Source: AC-32 sp963772975
Lineage (GTDB): Bacteria > Actinomycetota > Thermoleophilia > Gaiellales > Gaiellaceae
Direction: 5' to 3'
Assembly: GCA_963772975.1 (NCBI GenBank)
Contig: CAVYZH010000005.1
Span: forward strand, 186,001-250,000
DNA: 64,000 nucleotides
Shown here: positions 1 through 8,747 of the stretch, piece after piece
How positions within the stretch are numbered: the stretch's first letter is position 1
Layout: every line of letters begins with the position of its first letter
Notes under the pieces: model-generated
What the model was told of the DNA's origin: nothing
Database searches by the model: none
The model's input: only the letters and a program-made list of their open reading frames with translations
Position numbers and translations under genes: made by a program

Positions 1-8
1 CGCAAACG

Positions 9-893
9 ATGCACCCCGACGAGCTCGGGCTGGACGACAGTCTCGTCGCACAGCTGGTCGCCGAGCAGTTCCCCGAGTGGGCCGAGCTTCCGCTCGAGCG
101 GATCCCATCCCCCGGGACGGACAACGTCCTCTACCGGCTCGGACCCGACATGGTCGTACGACTACCTCGCATCCGTGACCACGGGAACGACGCCGAGGGG
201 CGGTCTTTCGACCGTGATGCGCACTGGCTGCCGATGCTCTCGCCACTGCTGCCGGTCGCCGTTCCCGTTCCGCTCGCCCAAGGCGTTCCGGCAGACGGCT
301 ATCCCGCCGCTTGGGGTGTCTACTCGTGGCTCGACGGCGAGCCCCCGGACGTCCACGCACTCGACGACCCTGAGGCGCTCGCCCGACAGGTGGCGGAGCT
401 GATCCGAGCACTGTGGCTCGTTGAGCTGCCCGACCCGCCGCTCACCGCTCGCGGTTCCTCGCTCGCCCGCTGGGACGAGCCGACCCGGGCCGCCCTCGCT
501 GAGCTCGAGCAGACGATCGACACCAAAGCGGCGGCGATCGCGTGGGAGAAGGCGCTGGCCACTCCGCCCTGGCATGGGCAGCCGGTCTGGCTGCACGGAG
601 ACCTGATGCCGGCCAATCTGATCTTCCAGGGAACGAGGCTGACGGGCGTCATCGACTGGGGCCTGCTCGGGCTCGGTGATCCGGCTGTCGACCTGGCCGT
701 CGCCTGGAACCTCCTGCCCGCTGGAGCGAGAGAGCTGTTGCGTGAGGAGCTGCAGGTTGACGACGCAACCTGGGAGCGAGGCCGCGGTTGGGCCCTCTGG
801 ACCGGAATCTGCATCCTTCCGTACTACCGGGACACGAACCCCGAGCTTGTCGCCAACGCCCACTTTCGGATCGAACAGGTCCTCGCGGTCTAG
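9..893 (+). CDS. Aminoglycoside phosphotransferase-family kinase (APH fold)
   Basis: This 294-residue protein has the APH/choline-kinase fold signatures. HGDLMPANLI near residue 196 is the catalytic loop (HGDxxxxN), and VIDWGLLGLGDPAVD some 20 residues later carries the metal-binding Asp. An N-terminal lobe with PSPGTDNVLYRL precedes them. Members transfer a phosphate from ATP to small hydroxylated substrates. Many chromosomal members of this branch are not proven resistance enzymes, so the substrate is left open. The ATG lies only 8 bases from the window edge, so a start further upstream cannot be excluded. The gene stands alone ahead of the COG2403/carbamate kinase pair. The family call is firm; resistance would be a guess. 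Confidence 0.85.
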   Translation: MHPDELGLDDSLVAQLVAEQFPEWAELPLERIPSPGTDNVLYRLGPDMVVRLPRIRDHGNDAEGRSFDRDAHWLPMLSPLLPVAVPVPLAQGVPADGYPAAWGVYSWLDGEPPDVHALDDPEALARQVAELIRALWLVELPDPPLTARGSSLARWDEPTRAALAELEQTIDTKAAAIAWEKALATPPWHGQPVWLHGDLMPANLIFQGTRLTGVIDWGLLGLGDPAVDLAVAWNLLPAGARELLREELQVDDATWERGRGWALWTGICILPYYRDTNPELVANAHFRIEQVLAV

Positions 894-914
894 TCGCCGC
901 TGTCCTGTGTAGCT

Positions 915-929
915 GCATAAGCTTTATGC
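915..929. promoter_or_regulatory. AT-rich dyad directly before the COG2403 start
   Basis: GCATAA and TTATGC form a 6-bp inverted repeat around a 3-nt spacer, ending one base before the ATG at 930. It is an isolated AT-rich patch in very GC-rich DNA, so it may be an operator or part of a -10 region for a transcript with almost no leader. No clear -35 box is visible. Confidence 0.25.
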
Positions 930-2270
930 ATGAACAGGACACGGGTGCTGATCGCGGGCGCGGCCGGCCGCGACTTTCACAACTTCAACCTCGTTTACCG
1001 GGGCCGCGAGGAGTACGAGGTGGTCGCCTTCACGGCGACGCAGATCCCGGACATCGCCGGGCGCGTCTACCCGCCCGAGCTGGCGGGTGAGCTCTACCCC
1101 GATGGGATCCCGATCGAGCCTGAGGCCGAGCTCGAGCAGCTGATCGCCAAGCACGAGGTCGACGAGGTCGTCTTCGCCTATTCGGACGTGACCCACGAGC
1201 ACGTGATGCACATCGGCTCGCGCGCGCTGGCGGCCGGCGCTTCGTACCGGCTGATCTCGCCGCGCGAGACGATGCTGACCTCGTCCAAGCCGTCGGTCGC
1301 GATCTGCGCCGTGCGCACAGGCTCGGGCAAGAGCCAGACCACGCGCCACGTGGCCGCGCTGCTGCGTGAGTCGGGCAAGCGCGTCGCCGTGCTGCGGCAC
1401 CCGATGCCCTACGGCGACCTGACGAAGCAGGCCGTCCAGCGCTTCGAGCGCTACGAGGACCTCGACGCGGCCGACGCCACGATCGAGGAGCGCGAGGAGT
1501 ACGAGCCGCACATCGCCGAAGGCAACCTCGTCTTCGCCGGGATCGATTACGCGGCAATTCTCGACCGCGCCGAGCAGGAGGCGGACGTGATCCTCTGGGA
1601 CGGCGGCAATAACGACACGCCGTTCGTGAAGCCGAACGTCCACATCGTCGTCGTCGACCCGCACCGGGCCGGCCACGAGCTTCGCTACCACCCGGGCGAG
1701 ACGAACCTGCGCATGGCCGATGTCTGCGTCGTGAACAAGGTCGACAGCGCGACCCAGGAAGGCATCGATGCCGTGCTCGACTCGATCCGCACTCACAACC
1801 CGGGCGCGAAGATCGTGCTCGCGGCGTCGCCGTTCCACGTCGAGGGCGACGTGGCCGAGATCGCGGGCAAGCGCGTGCTCGCGATCGAGGACGGGCCGAC
1901 GCTGACCCATGGCGAGATGACCTTCGGCGCGGCCGTGCTCGCCGCGAAGGCGAACGGCGCGGCCGAGCTGATCGACCCTCGCGCCGCGGCCGTCGGCTCG
2001 ATCGCGCAGACCTTCGTTGACTACCCGAACGTCGGCGCGCTCCTGCCCGCGATGGGCTACGGGCGCAAGCAGATGGACGACCTCAAGGCCACGATCGAGG
2101 CCTCGGGCGCCGAGCTCGTGCTGATCGGGACGCCAATCGACCTGCGCAAGCTGATCGACTTCGACGTGCCCGCGCTGCGGGTGACGTACAAGCTCCAGGA
2201 GGTCGGCGAGCCGACGCTGGCCGACGTCCTGACCGAGCACGGCCTCATAGGCGACAAAGCACTCGTGTGA
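930..2270 (+). CDS. COG2403 P-loop protein, cyclic 2,3-diphosphoglycerate synthetase-like
   Basis: The 446-residue product opens with a Rossmann-like stretch (RVLIAGAAGRDFHNFN) and then has a P-loop, AVRTGSGKSQTT, near residues 127-138. A VNKVD motif follows near residue 268. This layout matches COG2403 predicted GTPases, related to archaeal cyclic 2,3-diphosphoglycerate synthetase. The enzymatic activity of bacterial members is not settled. Its stop overlaps the GTG start of the carbamate kinase gene (GTGA), so the two are translationally coupled, and ornithine carbamoyltransferase lies 7 kb downstream. A role around carbamoyl phosphate or an acid-anhydride ligation is inferred from this context only. 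Confidence 0.75.
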   Translation: MNRTRVLIAGAAGRDFHNFNLVYRGREEYEVVAFTATQIPDIAGRVYPPELAGELYPDGIPIEPEAELEQLIAKHEVDEVVFAYSDVTHEHVMHIGSRALAAGASYRLISPRETMLTSSKPSVAICAVRTGSGKSQTTRHVAALLRESGKRVAVLRHPMPYGDLTKQAVQRFERYEDLDAADATIEEREEYEPHIAEGNLVFAGIDYAAILDRAEQEADVILWDGGNNDTPFVKPNVHIVVVDPHRAGHELRYHPGETNLRMADVCVVNKVDSATQEGIDAVLDSIRTHNPGAKIVLAASPFHVEGDVAEIAGKRVLAIEDGPTLTHGEMTFGAAVLAAKANGAAELIDPRAAAVGSIAQTFVDYPNVGALLPAMGYGRKQMDDLKATIEASGAELVLIGTPIDLRKLIDFDVPALRVTYKLQEVGEPTLADVLTEHGLIGDKALV

Positions 2271-3175
2271 GCATCGTCGTCGCGCTCGGCGGGAACGCGC
2301 TGATGCGACCCGGCGAGCGCGGCACCGCCGCCGAGCAGCGCGCGAACCTACGTGAGGCCTGCGCCGCGCTGCGGCCGCTGCTCACGGAGCGCGAGCTCGT
2401 GGTCACGCACGGAAACGGCCCGCAGGTCGGCAACGAGCTGGTGCGCCAGGAGCGGGCGGCCGACGAGGTACCGCCGCTGCCGCTCTACCTCGCGGTCGCG
2501 CAGACCCAGGCGGAGATCGGCGCGCTGATCGAGAGCGAGCTCGAGCCGGTCGCCGGCCGGCCGGTGGCCTGCCTGCTGACCCACGTGCTCGTGGCCGAGG
2601 ACGACCCGGCCTTCGCCGAGCCGACCAAGCCGGTCGGGCCGTTCTACACCGAGGAGCAGGCGCGCGGCCTCGAACGGGACCGCAGCTGGCAGGTCGTCCA
2701 CGACGCGGGCCGTGGCTGGCGCCGGGTCGTGCCCTCGCCGCTTCCGCTCGAGGTGGTCGAGCTGGAGGCGATCCGCTCGCTACTCGCCTCGGGCACGATC
2801 GTCGTCGCCTGCGGCGGCGGCGGCATCCCGGCAACCAGGCGCGGCGAGCATCTCGCCGGCATCGACGCCGTGATCGATAAGGACCGCGCCTCCTCCCTGC
2901 TGGCGCGCGAGCTCGGCGCCGACCGGCTCGTGATCCTGACCGAGGTGCCCGCCGTCTACTCGGGCTTCGGCACCGCCGAGCAGCAGGAGCTACGGGAGCT
3001 CGACGCCGACGACGCCGAGGCGCTCCTCCCCGAGCTCGCGCCCGGCTCGATGCGGCCGAAGGTCGAGGCGAGCGTCGAGTTCGTCCGCGCCACCGGCCAC
3101 GAGGCCCTGATCACGTCACCAGCCGCTCTGGGCGACGCGCTCGAGGGCCGTACCGGCACGCACATCCACCCGTAG
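2267..3175 (+). CDS. arcC: Carbamate kinase
   Basis: This 302-residue amino-acid-kinase-fold protein opens with VVALGGNALMRPGE and has VVTHGNGPQVGNE near residues 45-57, CGGGGIPAT near 185 and AVIDKDRASSLLA near 205. All are carbamate-kinase signatures, and the length is normal for the family (about 300-315). It interconverts carbamoyl phosphate plus ADP with ATP plus carbamate, usually to make ATP from arginine, agmatine or allantoin breakdown. The GTG start overlaps the previous stop by 4 nt. No arginine deiminase is visible here. Identity is secure; the pathway it serves is not. Confidence 0.92.
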   Translation: MSIVVALGGNALMRPGERGTAAEQRANLREACAALRPLLTERELVVTHGNGPQVGNELVRQERAADEVPPLPLYLAVAQTQAEIGALIESELEPVAGRPVACLLTHVLVAEDDPAFAEPTKPVGPFYTEEQARGLERDRSWQVVHDAGRGWRRVVPSPLPLEVVELEAIRSLLASGTIVVACGGGGIPATRRGEHLAGIDAVIDKDRASSLLARELGADRLVILTEVPAVYSGFGTAEQQELRELDADDAEALLPELAPGSMRPKVEASVEFVRATGHEALITSPAALGDALEGRTGTHIHP

Positions 3176-3241
3176 CCGAACCGTTCTTCGCCCTCCCGCG
3201 AACCACGCGTGACAACGACCGGGGAGGGAGGAACCAAGCCC

Positions 3242-4746
3242 ATGCACGCAGCCGTACCACGTATCCGCAAACCGGTTGCCATGGCCGCCGTACTCGCGTT
3301 CGGAGCGCTGGCGCTCATGGTGATCCTGACCCGCGCTCCCGGACCCAGCGCAGCCAAGGCGTCCAGTCATTCGGAGGCGCCGCTGATCAGCCAGGACCCG
3401 CGGGCGGACAACACCGACCTGTACGCGTTCGTCAGCCCTGACGACACGAACACGGTCACGATGATCGCGAACTACATCCCGCTCGAAGCTCCGGCCAGCG
3501 GGCCGAACTTCTACAGCTTCGACGACAGTGCTCTCTACCAGATCGGGATCGACCAGAACGGGGACGGGCATGCCGACATCGGCTACCAGTTCCGTTTCCA
3601 CACGCAGACCCGGAACGGGAACTCGTTCCTGTACAACACCGGCCGATCGGGTCGCTCGACAGCCCGAGCTGGAACCGGCCGCAGACCTACACGCTCACGC
3701 GTGTCCGGTTGAACAAGAACGGCAACGCGAAGGACCCGGTCGTGCTCGGCAGCAACATCCCGACGCCTCCCGACAACATCGGGCCGCGCTCGACGCCGAA
3801 CTACACCGCCCTCGCGTCGGCCGCGGTCACAAACCTGTCCGGCGGGGTCAAGGTCTTCGCCGGCCAGCGGGACGACCCGTTCTTCGCCGACCTCGGCTCG
3901 ATCTTCGACCTGGCCGGGCTGCGACCGTTCAACCCCTTCCACCTGATCCCGCTGCCAGCGGCACCAGGAGTGGACGGGCTCCAGAAGTACGGCACCCACT
4001 CGATCGTCCTGCGGGTGCCGATCTCGCAGCTCGTGCAGGCCCCGAGCTCGACGGTCGGCATCTACGCGAGCGCAAGCCGCGAGCAGAAGAGCGTCCTCAA
4101 GCCGGACGGGACGAAGGACGGGCACGGCCCGTGGGTGCAGGTCTCCCGCCTCGGGAACCCGCTCATCAACGAGGTCGTGATCCCGCTGGGCGACAAGGAC
4201 TACTGGAACCGGTCGGATCCGGCCGACGACAGCCAGTTCGCCCACTACTACACGGCTCCCGAGGTCTCGCGCCTCGAGAACCTGCTCTACGGGGCTCCTC
4301 CGGCCGGTCACGCGGGCGGCGCGCTCGCGCCGATCGCCGCGACGGGGCGCTCCGATCTCTCGTTGCTCCTGCTCACCGGCGTGCCCGGGCTGAACTTCAC
4401 CGGCTCGACGCAGTCGGATCTGCTGAGGCTCAACACGGCGATCAAGCCCGGCGTGAACGGCGCCTGTCCCGGCGGCACGGCCAGCCCGGCCGCGCCCGAC
4501 CGGCTGGCCGTCCTCGCCGGCGACCTCTGCGGCTTCCCGAACGGGCGGCGGCTGGGGGACGACGTGGTCGACATCGATCTGCGCGCGTTCGCGCAGGGCT
4601 ACGGCTCGTTCCTGAACGCGGCGTTCGGACTGCCGAACCTGAGCCCGAACAACCTGCTCGGAGACGGAGTCGACGCGAATGACGTGCCGCTCTCCGGCAC
4701 GTTCCCGTACGTCGCGACGCCGCAACAGGGCTACGAGGTGCCCTAG
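3242..4746 (+). pseudogene. DUF4331 secreted protein, interrupted by a 1-nt deletion
   Basis: The N-terminal part has a signal anchor and then SSHSEAPLISQDPRADNTDLYAF, the opening typical of DUF4331. After FLYNTG the frame is lost; it resumes in the next frame with SPSWNRPQTYTLTRV and runs to a normal C-terminus, PYVATPQQGYEVP. Adding one C in the GGCCG at about 3641-3645 would restore a 501-residue protein of normal length. I chose the ATG at 3242 because a strong GGGAGGGAGGA ribosome site lies 10 nt upstream. DUF4331 proteins are exported and of unknown function. This one heads an apparent operon with a TPR protein and two Ni/Co transporters. It is either a real frameshift or an assembly error. 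Confidence 0.8.
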
Positions 4747-4763
4747 GCGACGCCAGAACGACC

Positions 4764-4792
4764 GAGGGGCCCGGCAGCCGGCCGGGCCCCTC
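4764..4792 (+). terminator. Hairpin after the DUF4331 gene
   Basis: A perfect 12-bp stem pairs 4764-4775 with 4781-4792 around a 5-nt loop, starting 17 nt after the stop. There is no T-tract, as is common in GC-rich actinobacteria, so it may terminate only partially, or stabilise the DUF4331 message relative to the downstream genes. Confidence 0.7.
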
Positions 4793-4813
4793 TGTCCCGG
4801 CTGAAGGAGTGTC

Positions 4814-6103
4814 ATGAAGGCACGGAGATTGCGGATCGGAGCAGCGGCGGCAGGGCTGACGGCGGTCGTCCTGTTCCTCGGCGGCGCTCTGCACGGCTCG
4901 CCGCGCGCGAGCTCCGCCGCGGTGGCACAGCCGCCCGCGGCGGACGACACGGCGACGCAGATCGCGAAGCTCCAGGGCGAGCTCCGCGCGAGCCGCGACG
5001 ACGTCCGTTCGCTCGACGCGCTCGGGCTCGCCTACCAGCAGCGGGCGCGCGAGACGGGCGACCCGACCTACTACACGAAGTCCGACGAGGTGCTGCGCCG
5101 GGCGCTGCGCCTCGCGCCGCGCGACCTGCTCGCGACCAGCGGGCTCGGCTCGCTCGCGCTCTCGCGGCACCGCTTCCGCGAGGCGCTCGCGCTCGGCCGC
5201 CGCGCACGGTCGATCTCGCCGACGACGGCGCGCAACTACGGCGTGATCGGCGACGCACTCGTCGAGCTGGGACGCTACCGCCAGGGCTTCCAGGCGTTCG
5301 ACACGATGGCGAGCATGCGCCCCGACGTCTCGTCGTACGCACGCATCGGGCACGCCCGCCTGCTGCTCGGCGATGTCTCCGGAGCGCTTGACGCCTTCAG
5401 GGCCGCGCTCGATGCCTCGCTCGGACAGGGCGAGACCGAGGCGTGGACCCGGGTGCAGCTCAGCAAGGCCGCCTTCTCGGTCGGCCGGCTCGGGCCCGCG
5501 CTCGAGCAGGCCCGCGCCGCCGTACGAGCTTTTCCCGGCTACGCCCCGGCCTACGACGCGCTGGCCTGGGCCGAGTACGGCCACGGGCACGTCCAGGCGG
5601 CGATCGCCGCCGAGCAGGAGGCGGTCAACCGGATCCCGCTGCCGCAGTACGTGGCGATGCTCGGCGACCTCCAGCGCTCGGTCGGGCAGACCGCGCAGGC
5701 ACGCAGGCAGTACGCGCTGATCGGCGTCATCCAGCGGCTGCTCGTCGCGAGCGGCGTCAAGACCGACCTCGAGACAGCGCTCTTCGACGTCGACCATGGC
5801 TTCAGCCTGCCGGCCTCGCTCGCGCTTGCACGGCGCGCGCAGCGTGAGCGCCCGTCGATCGACGGTGACGACGTCCTGGCTTGGGCGCTCGACCGGACCG
5901 GCCACTGCGGCGAGGCGCTGCGCTTCTCCGAGCGCGCCCTCCGGCTCGGGACGCTCGATGCGCTCAAGTACTTCCACCGCGGCGAGATCGAGCGATGCCT
6001 CGGCCACGGGGCAGCAGCCCGGAGCTGGTTCGGCCGCGCGCTGGCGCTGAACCCGCGCTTCTCGGTGCTGTGGGCTCCCGTGGCGAGGGAGGGGCTGCGA
6101 TGA
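4814..6103 (+). CDS. Secreted or anchored tetratricopeptide-repeat protein
   Basis: The 429-residue product has an N-terminal basic-hydrophobic segment (residues 3-28, signal peptide or anchor), then helix-turn-helix repeats with TPR spacing from about residue 60 to the end. Examples are SLDALGLAYQQRARETGD, ALDAFRAALDASLGQ and AARSWFGRALALNP. There is no catalytic motif. TPR arrays bind partner proteins; here the partner may be the DUF4331 protein or the transporter encoded next door, which is inference from linkage. A GAAGGAG ribosome site precedes the ATG, and the stop overlaps the next start (ATGA), indicating coupling to the Ni/Co transporter gene. Confidence 0.82.
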   Translation: MKARRLRIGAAAAGLTAVVLFLGGALHGSPRASSAAVAQPPAADDTATQIAKLQGELRASRDDVRSLDALGLAYQQRARETGDPTYYTKSDEVLRRALRLAPRDLLATSGLGSLALSRHRFREALALGRRARSISPTTARNYGVIGDALVELGRYRQGFQAFDTMASMRPDVSSYARIGHARLLLGDVSGALDAFRAALDASLGQGETEAWTRVQLSKAAFSVGRLGPALEQARAAVRAFPGYAPAYDALAWAEYGHGHVQAAIAAEQEAVNRIPLPQYVAMLGDLQRSVGQTAQARRQYALIGVIQRLLVASGVKTDLETALFDVDHGFSLPASLALARRAQRERPSIDGDDVLAWALDRTGHCGEALRFSERALRLGTLDALKYFHRGEIERCLGHGAAARSWFGRALALNPRFSVLWAPVAREGLR

Positions 6104-7398
6104 AGCGCCTCGTCGTCCTGCTCACGGTCGCGGCCGCGCTGATCGGTCCGGCGGCGGCCTCCGCGCACCCGCTCGGCAACTTCACGATCAACCGCTTCAG
6201 CCGCGTCGAGGTCTCGGGCCCGCGCGTCTACGTGCGTTACGTGCTCGACCTGGCCGAGATCCCGACCTTCCAAGCGGGGCACATCGACCGGCGGGCGTAC
6301 GCCACCCGGATCGCGCGCAACGCCAAGCTCGAGCTCGACGGGCGGCCGGCAACCCTCGTGCCGCTGCGAACTGCGCTGGCGCACCCGCTCGGTGCCGGCG
6401 GGCTGCACACCACCCGCTTCGAGGTGATCCTGCGCGGCCCGCTCCTGGACGGCTCGACGCACGTGACCTACCACGACGGCAACTACTCGGACCGGATCGG
6501 CTGGAAGGAGATCGTCGTCGGCGCAACGACCCCGAGCACGAGCCACGAGCTGCGCGCGTACCCGAAGGACCTGCTCGAGAGCCCGCTCGATGTGACGTCG
6601 GCGTCCGCCTCGCTTTCCCCTGGCAGCGGCGCCGACGTCGCTCCCCCACTCTCGAACGGCACCAGCCTGCAGGCCCCCGACCGGATCGCGGACGCCGGCT
6701 TCGCATCGCTCGTCGGCCGTTCGGACCTGAGCCTGCTGGTGATCCTCGCCTCGCTGGCGGCGGCACTCTTCTGGGGCGCCGCGCACGCGCTCTCGCCCGG
6801 ACACGGCAAGACGATCATCACCGCCTACCTCGTCGGCCAGCGCGGGACGCCGCGCCACGCCGCGCTGCTCGGGCTGATCGTGACGATCACGCACACGATC
6901 GGCGTCTTCAGCCTCGGGCTGGTGACACTCGCGCTCTCGCAGTTCATCGTCCCCGACCGGCTCTACCCGTGGCTGAACCTCGTCTCGGGACTGCTCGTCG
7001 TCGGCATCGGCGCGTCGGTGCTGCGCTCGCGCTGGCGGCGCAGCCGCCATCACCACCACCATCATCACCACCACGGCGAGGAGGGCACAAGCTTCCGCTC
7101 GCTGCTCGCGGTCGGCGTGTCGGGCGGGCTGCTGCCCTGTCCGTCGGCGCTGGTCGTCCTGCTCGCGGCGATCTCGCTGCACCGGGTCGCCTTCGGGCTG
7201 CTGCTGATCCTCGCCTTCAGCGCGGGGCTCGCGCTCACGATCACCGGCATCGGCCTCGCCGCGGTCCTGGCCCGGACGGCCTTCCGCCGCGTGTCCTTCG
7301 AAGGCCGGCTGGTTCGGCTTTTGCCCGCCGCCAGCGCACTCGTCATCCTCGCGGCGGGGCTCGCCATGACCTTCCGCGCCGTACCGAAAGTGAGCTGA
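6100..7398 (+). CDS. NicO-family nickel/cobalt transporter with exported N-terminal domain
   Basis: The 432-residue product starts at the ATG overlapping the TPR stop (ATGA). A signal peptide ends near SAHPLGNFTINRF and is followed by an approximately 170-residue extracytoplasmic domain. About six membrane segments then begin near residue 205. HALSPGHGKTI (near residue 228) is the NicO/RcnA hallmark. A cytoplasmic loop near residues 312-325 carries nine consecutive histidines followed by GEE, a typical metal-sensing or buffering loop. RcnA-type members export Ni or Co. The direction of transport cannot be decided here. A second transporter follows immediately. Confidence 0.85.
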   Translation: MKRLVVLLTVAAALIGPAAASAHPLGNFTINRFSRVEVSGPRVYVRYVLDLAEIPTFQAGHIDRRAYATRIARNAKLELDGRPATLVPLRTALAHPLGAGGLHTTRFEVILRGPLLDGSTHVTYHDGNYSDRIGWKEIVVGATTPSTSHELRAYPKDLLESPLDVTSASASLSPGSGADVAPPLSNGTSLQAPDRIADAGFASLVGRSDLSLLVILASLAAALFWGAAHALSPGHGKTIITAYLVGQRGTPRHAALLGLIVTITHTIGVFSLGLVTLALSQFIVPDRLYPWLNLVSGLLVVGIGASVLRSRWRRSRHHHHHHHHHGEEGTSFRSLLAVGVSGGLLPCPSALVVLLAAISLHRVAFGLLLILAFSAGLALTITGIGLAAVLARTAFRRVSFEGRLVRLLPAASALVILAAGLAMTFRAVPKVS

Positions 7399-7400
7399 CC

Positions 7401-8084
7401 GTGTTCGGACTCGACACCTGGGTCGCATCGTTCTCCGACGGCGCGACGCTCGGGCTGGTCTGCCTGGTCGCGATGGTGCTCGGCCTCCGCCATGCGACCG
7501 ATCCGGATCACCTCGCCGCCGTCTCGACGCTGATCGCCGGTACCCGCGAGCGCGCCACCCGAGCGGCCGCCAGGCTCGGCCTCTGCTGGGGCCTCGGCCA
7601 TGCGACGACCCTGTTCGCCTTCGGTTTGCCGATCGTGCTCTTCCAGAGCTACCTGCCCGAGCCCGCGCAGGAGGCCGCGGAGACGACCGTCGGCCTCGTG
7701 ATCGTTGCTCTCGCAGTGTCGCTGCTCCTGCGCTGGCACCGCGGCGCCTTCCACACGCACCACCACCCGCCCAGGCGCGCGCGCTCGCCGCTGCAGGCGT
7801 ACGGGATCGGCCTCGTGCACGGGATGGGCGGCAGCGCGGGCGTCGGCGTCCTGCTGCTGGCCTCGATCCACAACGAGGAGATCGCGGTCGCGGCCCTCGG
7901 GCTGTTCGCACTCTGCACCGCGCTCTCGATGGCGGCGCTCTCGACGGGGCTCGGCTTTACGCTCGAGCGCGGGCGCATCGGCCGCGTCTTCCCCACGCTC
8001 GCACCGGTGGTGGGCGTGCTGAGCCTGTCCTTCGGCCTCTGGTACGCGCTGGGGGCCCTTCAGGTTGCCCCTTACTATTTCTAG
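7401..8084 (+). CDS. NiCoT/HupN-like nickel-cobalt permease
   Basis: This is a 227-residue multi-spanning membrane protein. LRHATDPDHLAAVSTL near residue 29 fits the HX4DH signature of NiCoT nickel/cobalt permeases, and GLVHGMGGSAG near residue 137 is also characteristic. A His-rich loop (HTHHHPP) lies between predicted helices. It is shorter than classical NiCoT proteins (about 330) and resembles the UreH-like short branch. The GTG start lies 2 nt after the preceding stop, and the anti-sigma ATG begins at the very next base after its own stop, so this is one operon. Confidence 0.82.
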   Translation: MFGLDTWVASFSDGATLGLVCLVAMVLGLRHATDPDHLAAVSTLIAGTRERATRAAARLGLCWGLGHATTLFAFGLPIVLFQSYLPEPAQEAAETTVGLVIVALAVSLLLRWHRGAFHTHHHPPRRARSPLQAYGIGLVHGMGGSAGVGVLLLASIHNEEIAVAALGLFALCTALSMAALSTGLGFTLERGRIGRVFPTLAPVVGVLSLSFGLWYALGALQVAPYYF

Positions 8085-8747
8085 ATGGCGACAGATCCGC
8101 ATGCCGATGTCGCGGCCTACGCCATGGACGCCCTAGACGTCGACGAGGAGCGCGCGTTCGAGGAGCACCTCGCCTCGTGCGAGGCCTGCCGCGAAGAGCT
8201 CGCGAGCCTGCGGGAGACGACCGCGGCCCTCGCGTACGGCGCCGTCGGCCCGGCCCCACCGGCGGAGCTGAAGCTCCGGATCCTCGACCAGGCGAGGGCC
8301 GAGCGCCCGAACGTCACCTCGCTGCCACGGCGCCGCTCGTGGACGGCGCCGCTCGCCGCTGCGGCTGCCATTGCCGCGGCCGTCGCGATCGGCGTCGGCG
8401 TCTGGGCGGCCACCCGCCCGGCCACGAACGACGCGTTCACGTCGGTGCTCGCTAAGCCCGGCGCGAAGCTCGTGCCGATGGGCGATCGCGCCACGCTGGC
8501 GGTCGCGCCAGACGGCACGGCCGCGATCGCGCTCACGGTCCCGCGCGCGCCCGCGGGGAAGACCTACGAGGCCTGGGTGATCCGCGACGGCGCGGCAAAG
8601 CGCGCCGGCCTTTTCTCCGGGTCGACCGCGCTCCGGATCCAGCGCCCGGTCAAGCCTGGCTCGGTCGTCGCCGTCACGCTCGAGCGCTCCGGCGGCGTCG
8701 ACCAGCCGACGAGCAAGCCGCTCGCCGCCAGCAGGGCGGTCTCGTGA
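8085..8747 (+). CDS. Anti-sigma factor, RskA-like (anti-SigK)
   Basis: The 220-residue product has an N-terminal zinc-type anti-sigma domain, with EEHLASCEACREEL near residues 26-39 providing the HxxxCxxC core. One membrane helix (AAAAAIAAAVAIGVGVWAA) lies near residues 88-106. A C-terminal extracytoplasmic domain matches the RskA C-terminus (GKTYEAWVIRDG). Such proteins hold an ECF sigma factor inactive at the membrane until regulated proteolysis. Here the anti-sigma gene precedes the sigma gene, the reverse of the common order, and overlaps it by 4 nt (GTGA), which would keep their production balanced. Confidence 0.88.
   Translation: MATDPHADVAAYAMDALDVDEERAFEEHLASCEACREELASLRETTAALAYGAVGPAPPAELKLRILDQARAERPNVTSLPRRRSWTAPLAAAAAIAAAVAIGVGVWAATRPATNDAFTSVLAKPGAKLVPMGDRATLAVAPDGTAAIALTVPRAPAGKTYEAWVIRDGAAKRAGLFSGSTALRIQRPVKPGSVVAVTLERSGGVDQPTSKPLAASRAVS

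Noticed and set aside
9..893. Proven aminoglycoside resistance gene
   Set aside because: Only the general APH fold is visible; many chromosomal members phosphorylate other compounds.
924..2240. A 438-codon frame antisense to the COG2403 gene
   Set aside because: High-GC genes commonly leave the opposite strand open. Composition is Arg/Val/His-rich with no motif, and the sense gene is clear.
7050..7076. Nine consecutive histidines as a cloning tag
   Set aside because: It lies in an internal cytoplasmic loop of a NicO transporter, where His-rich loops are normal.
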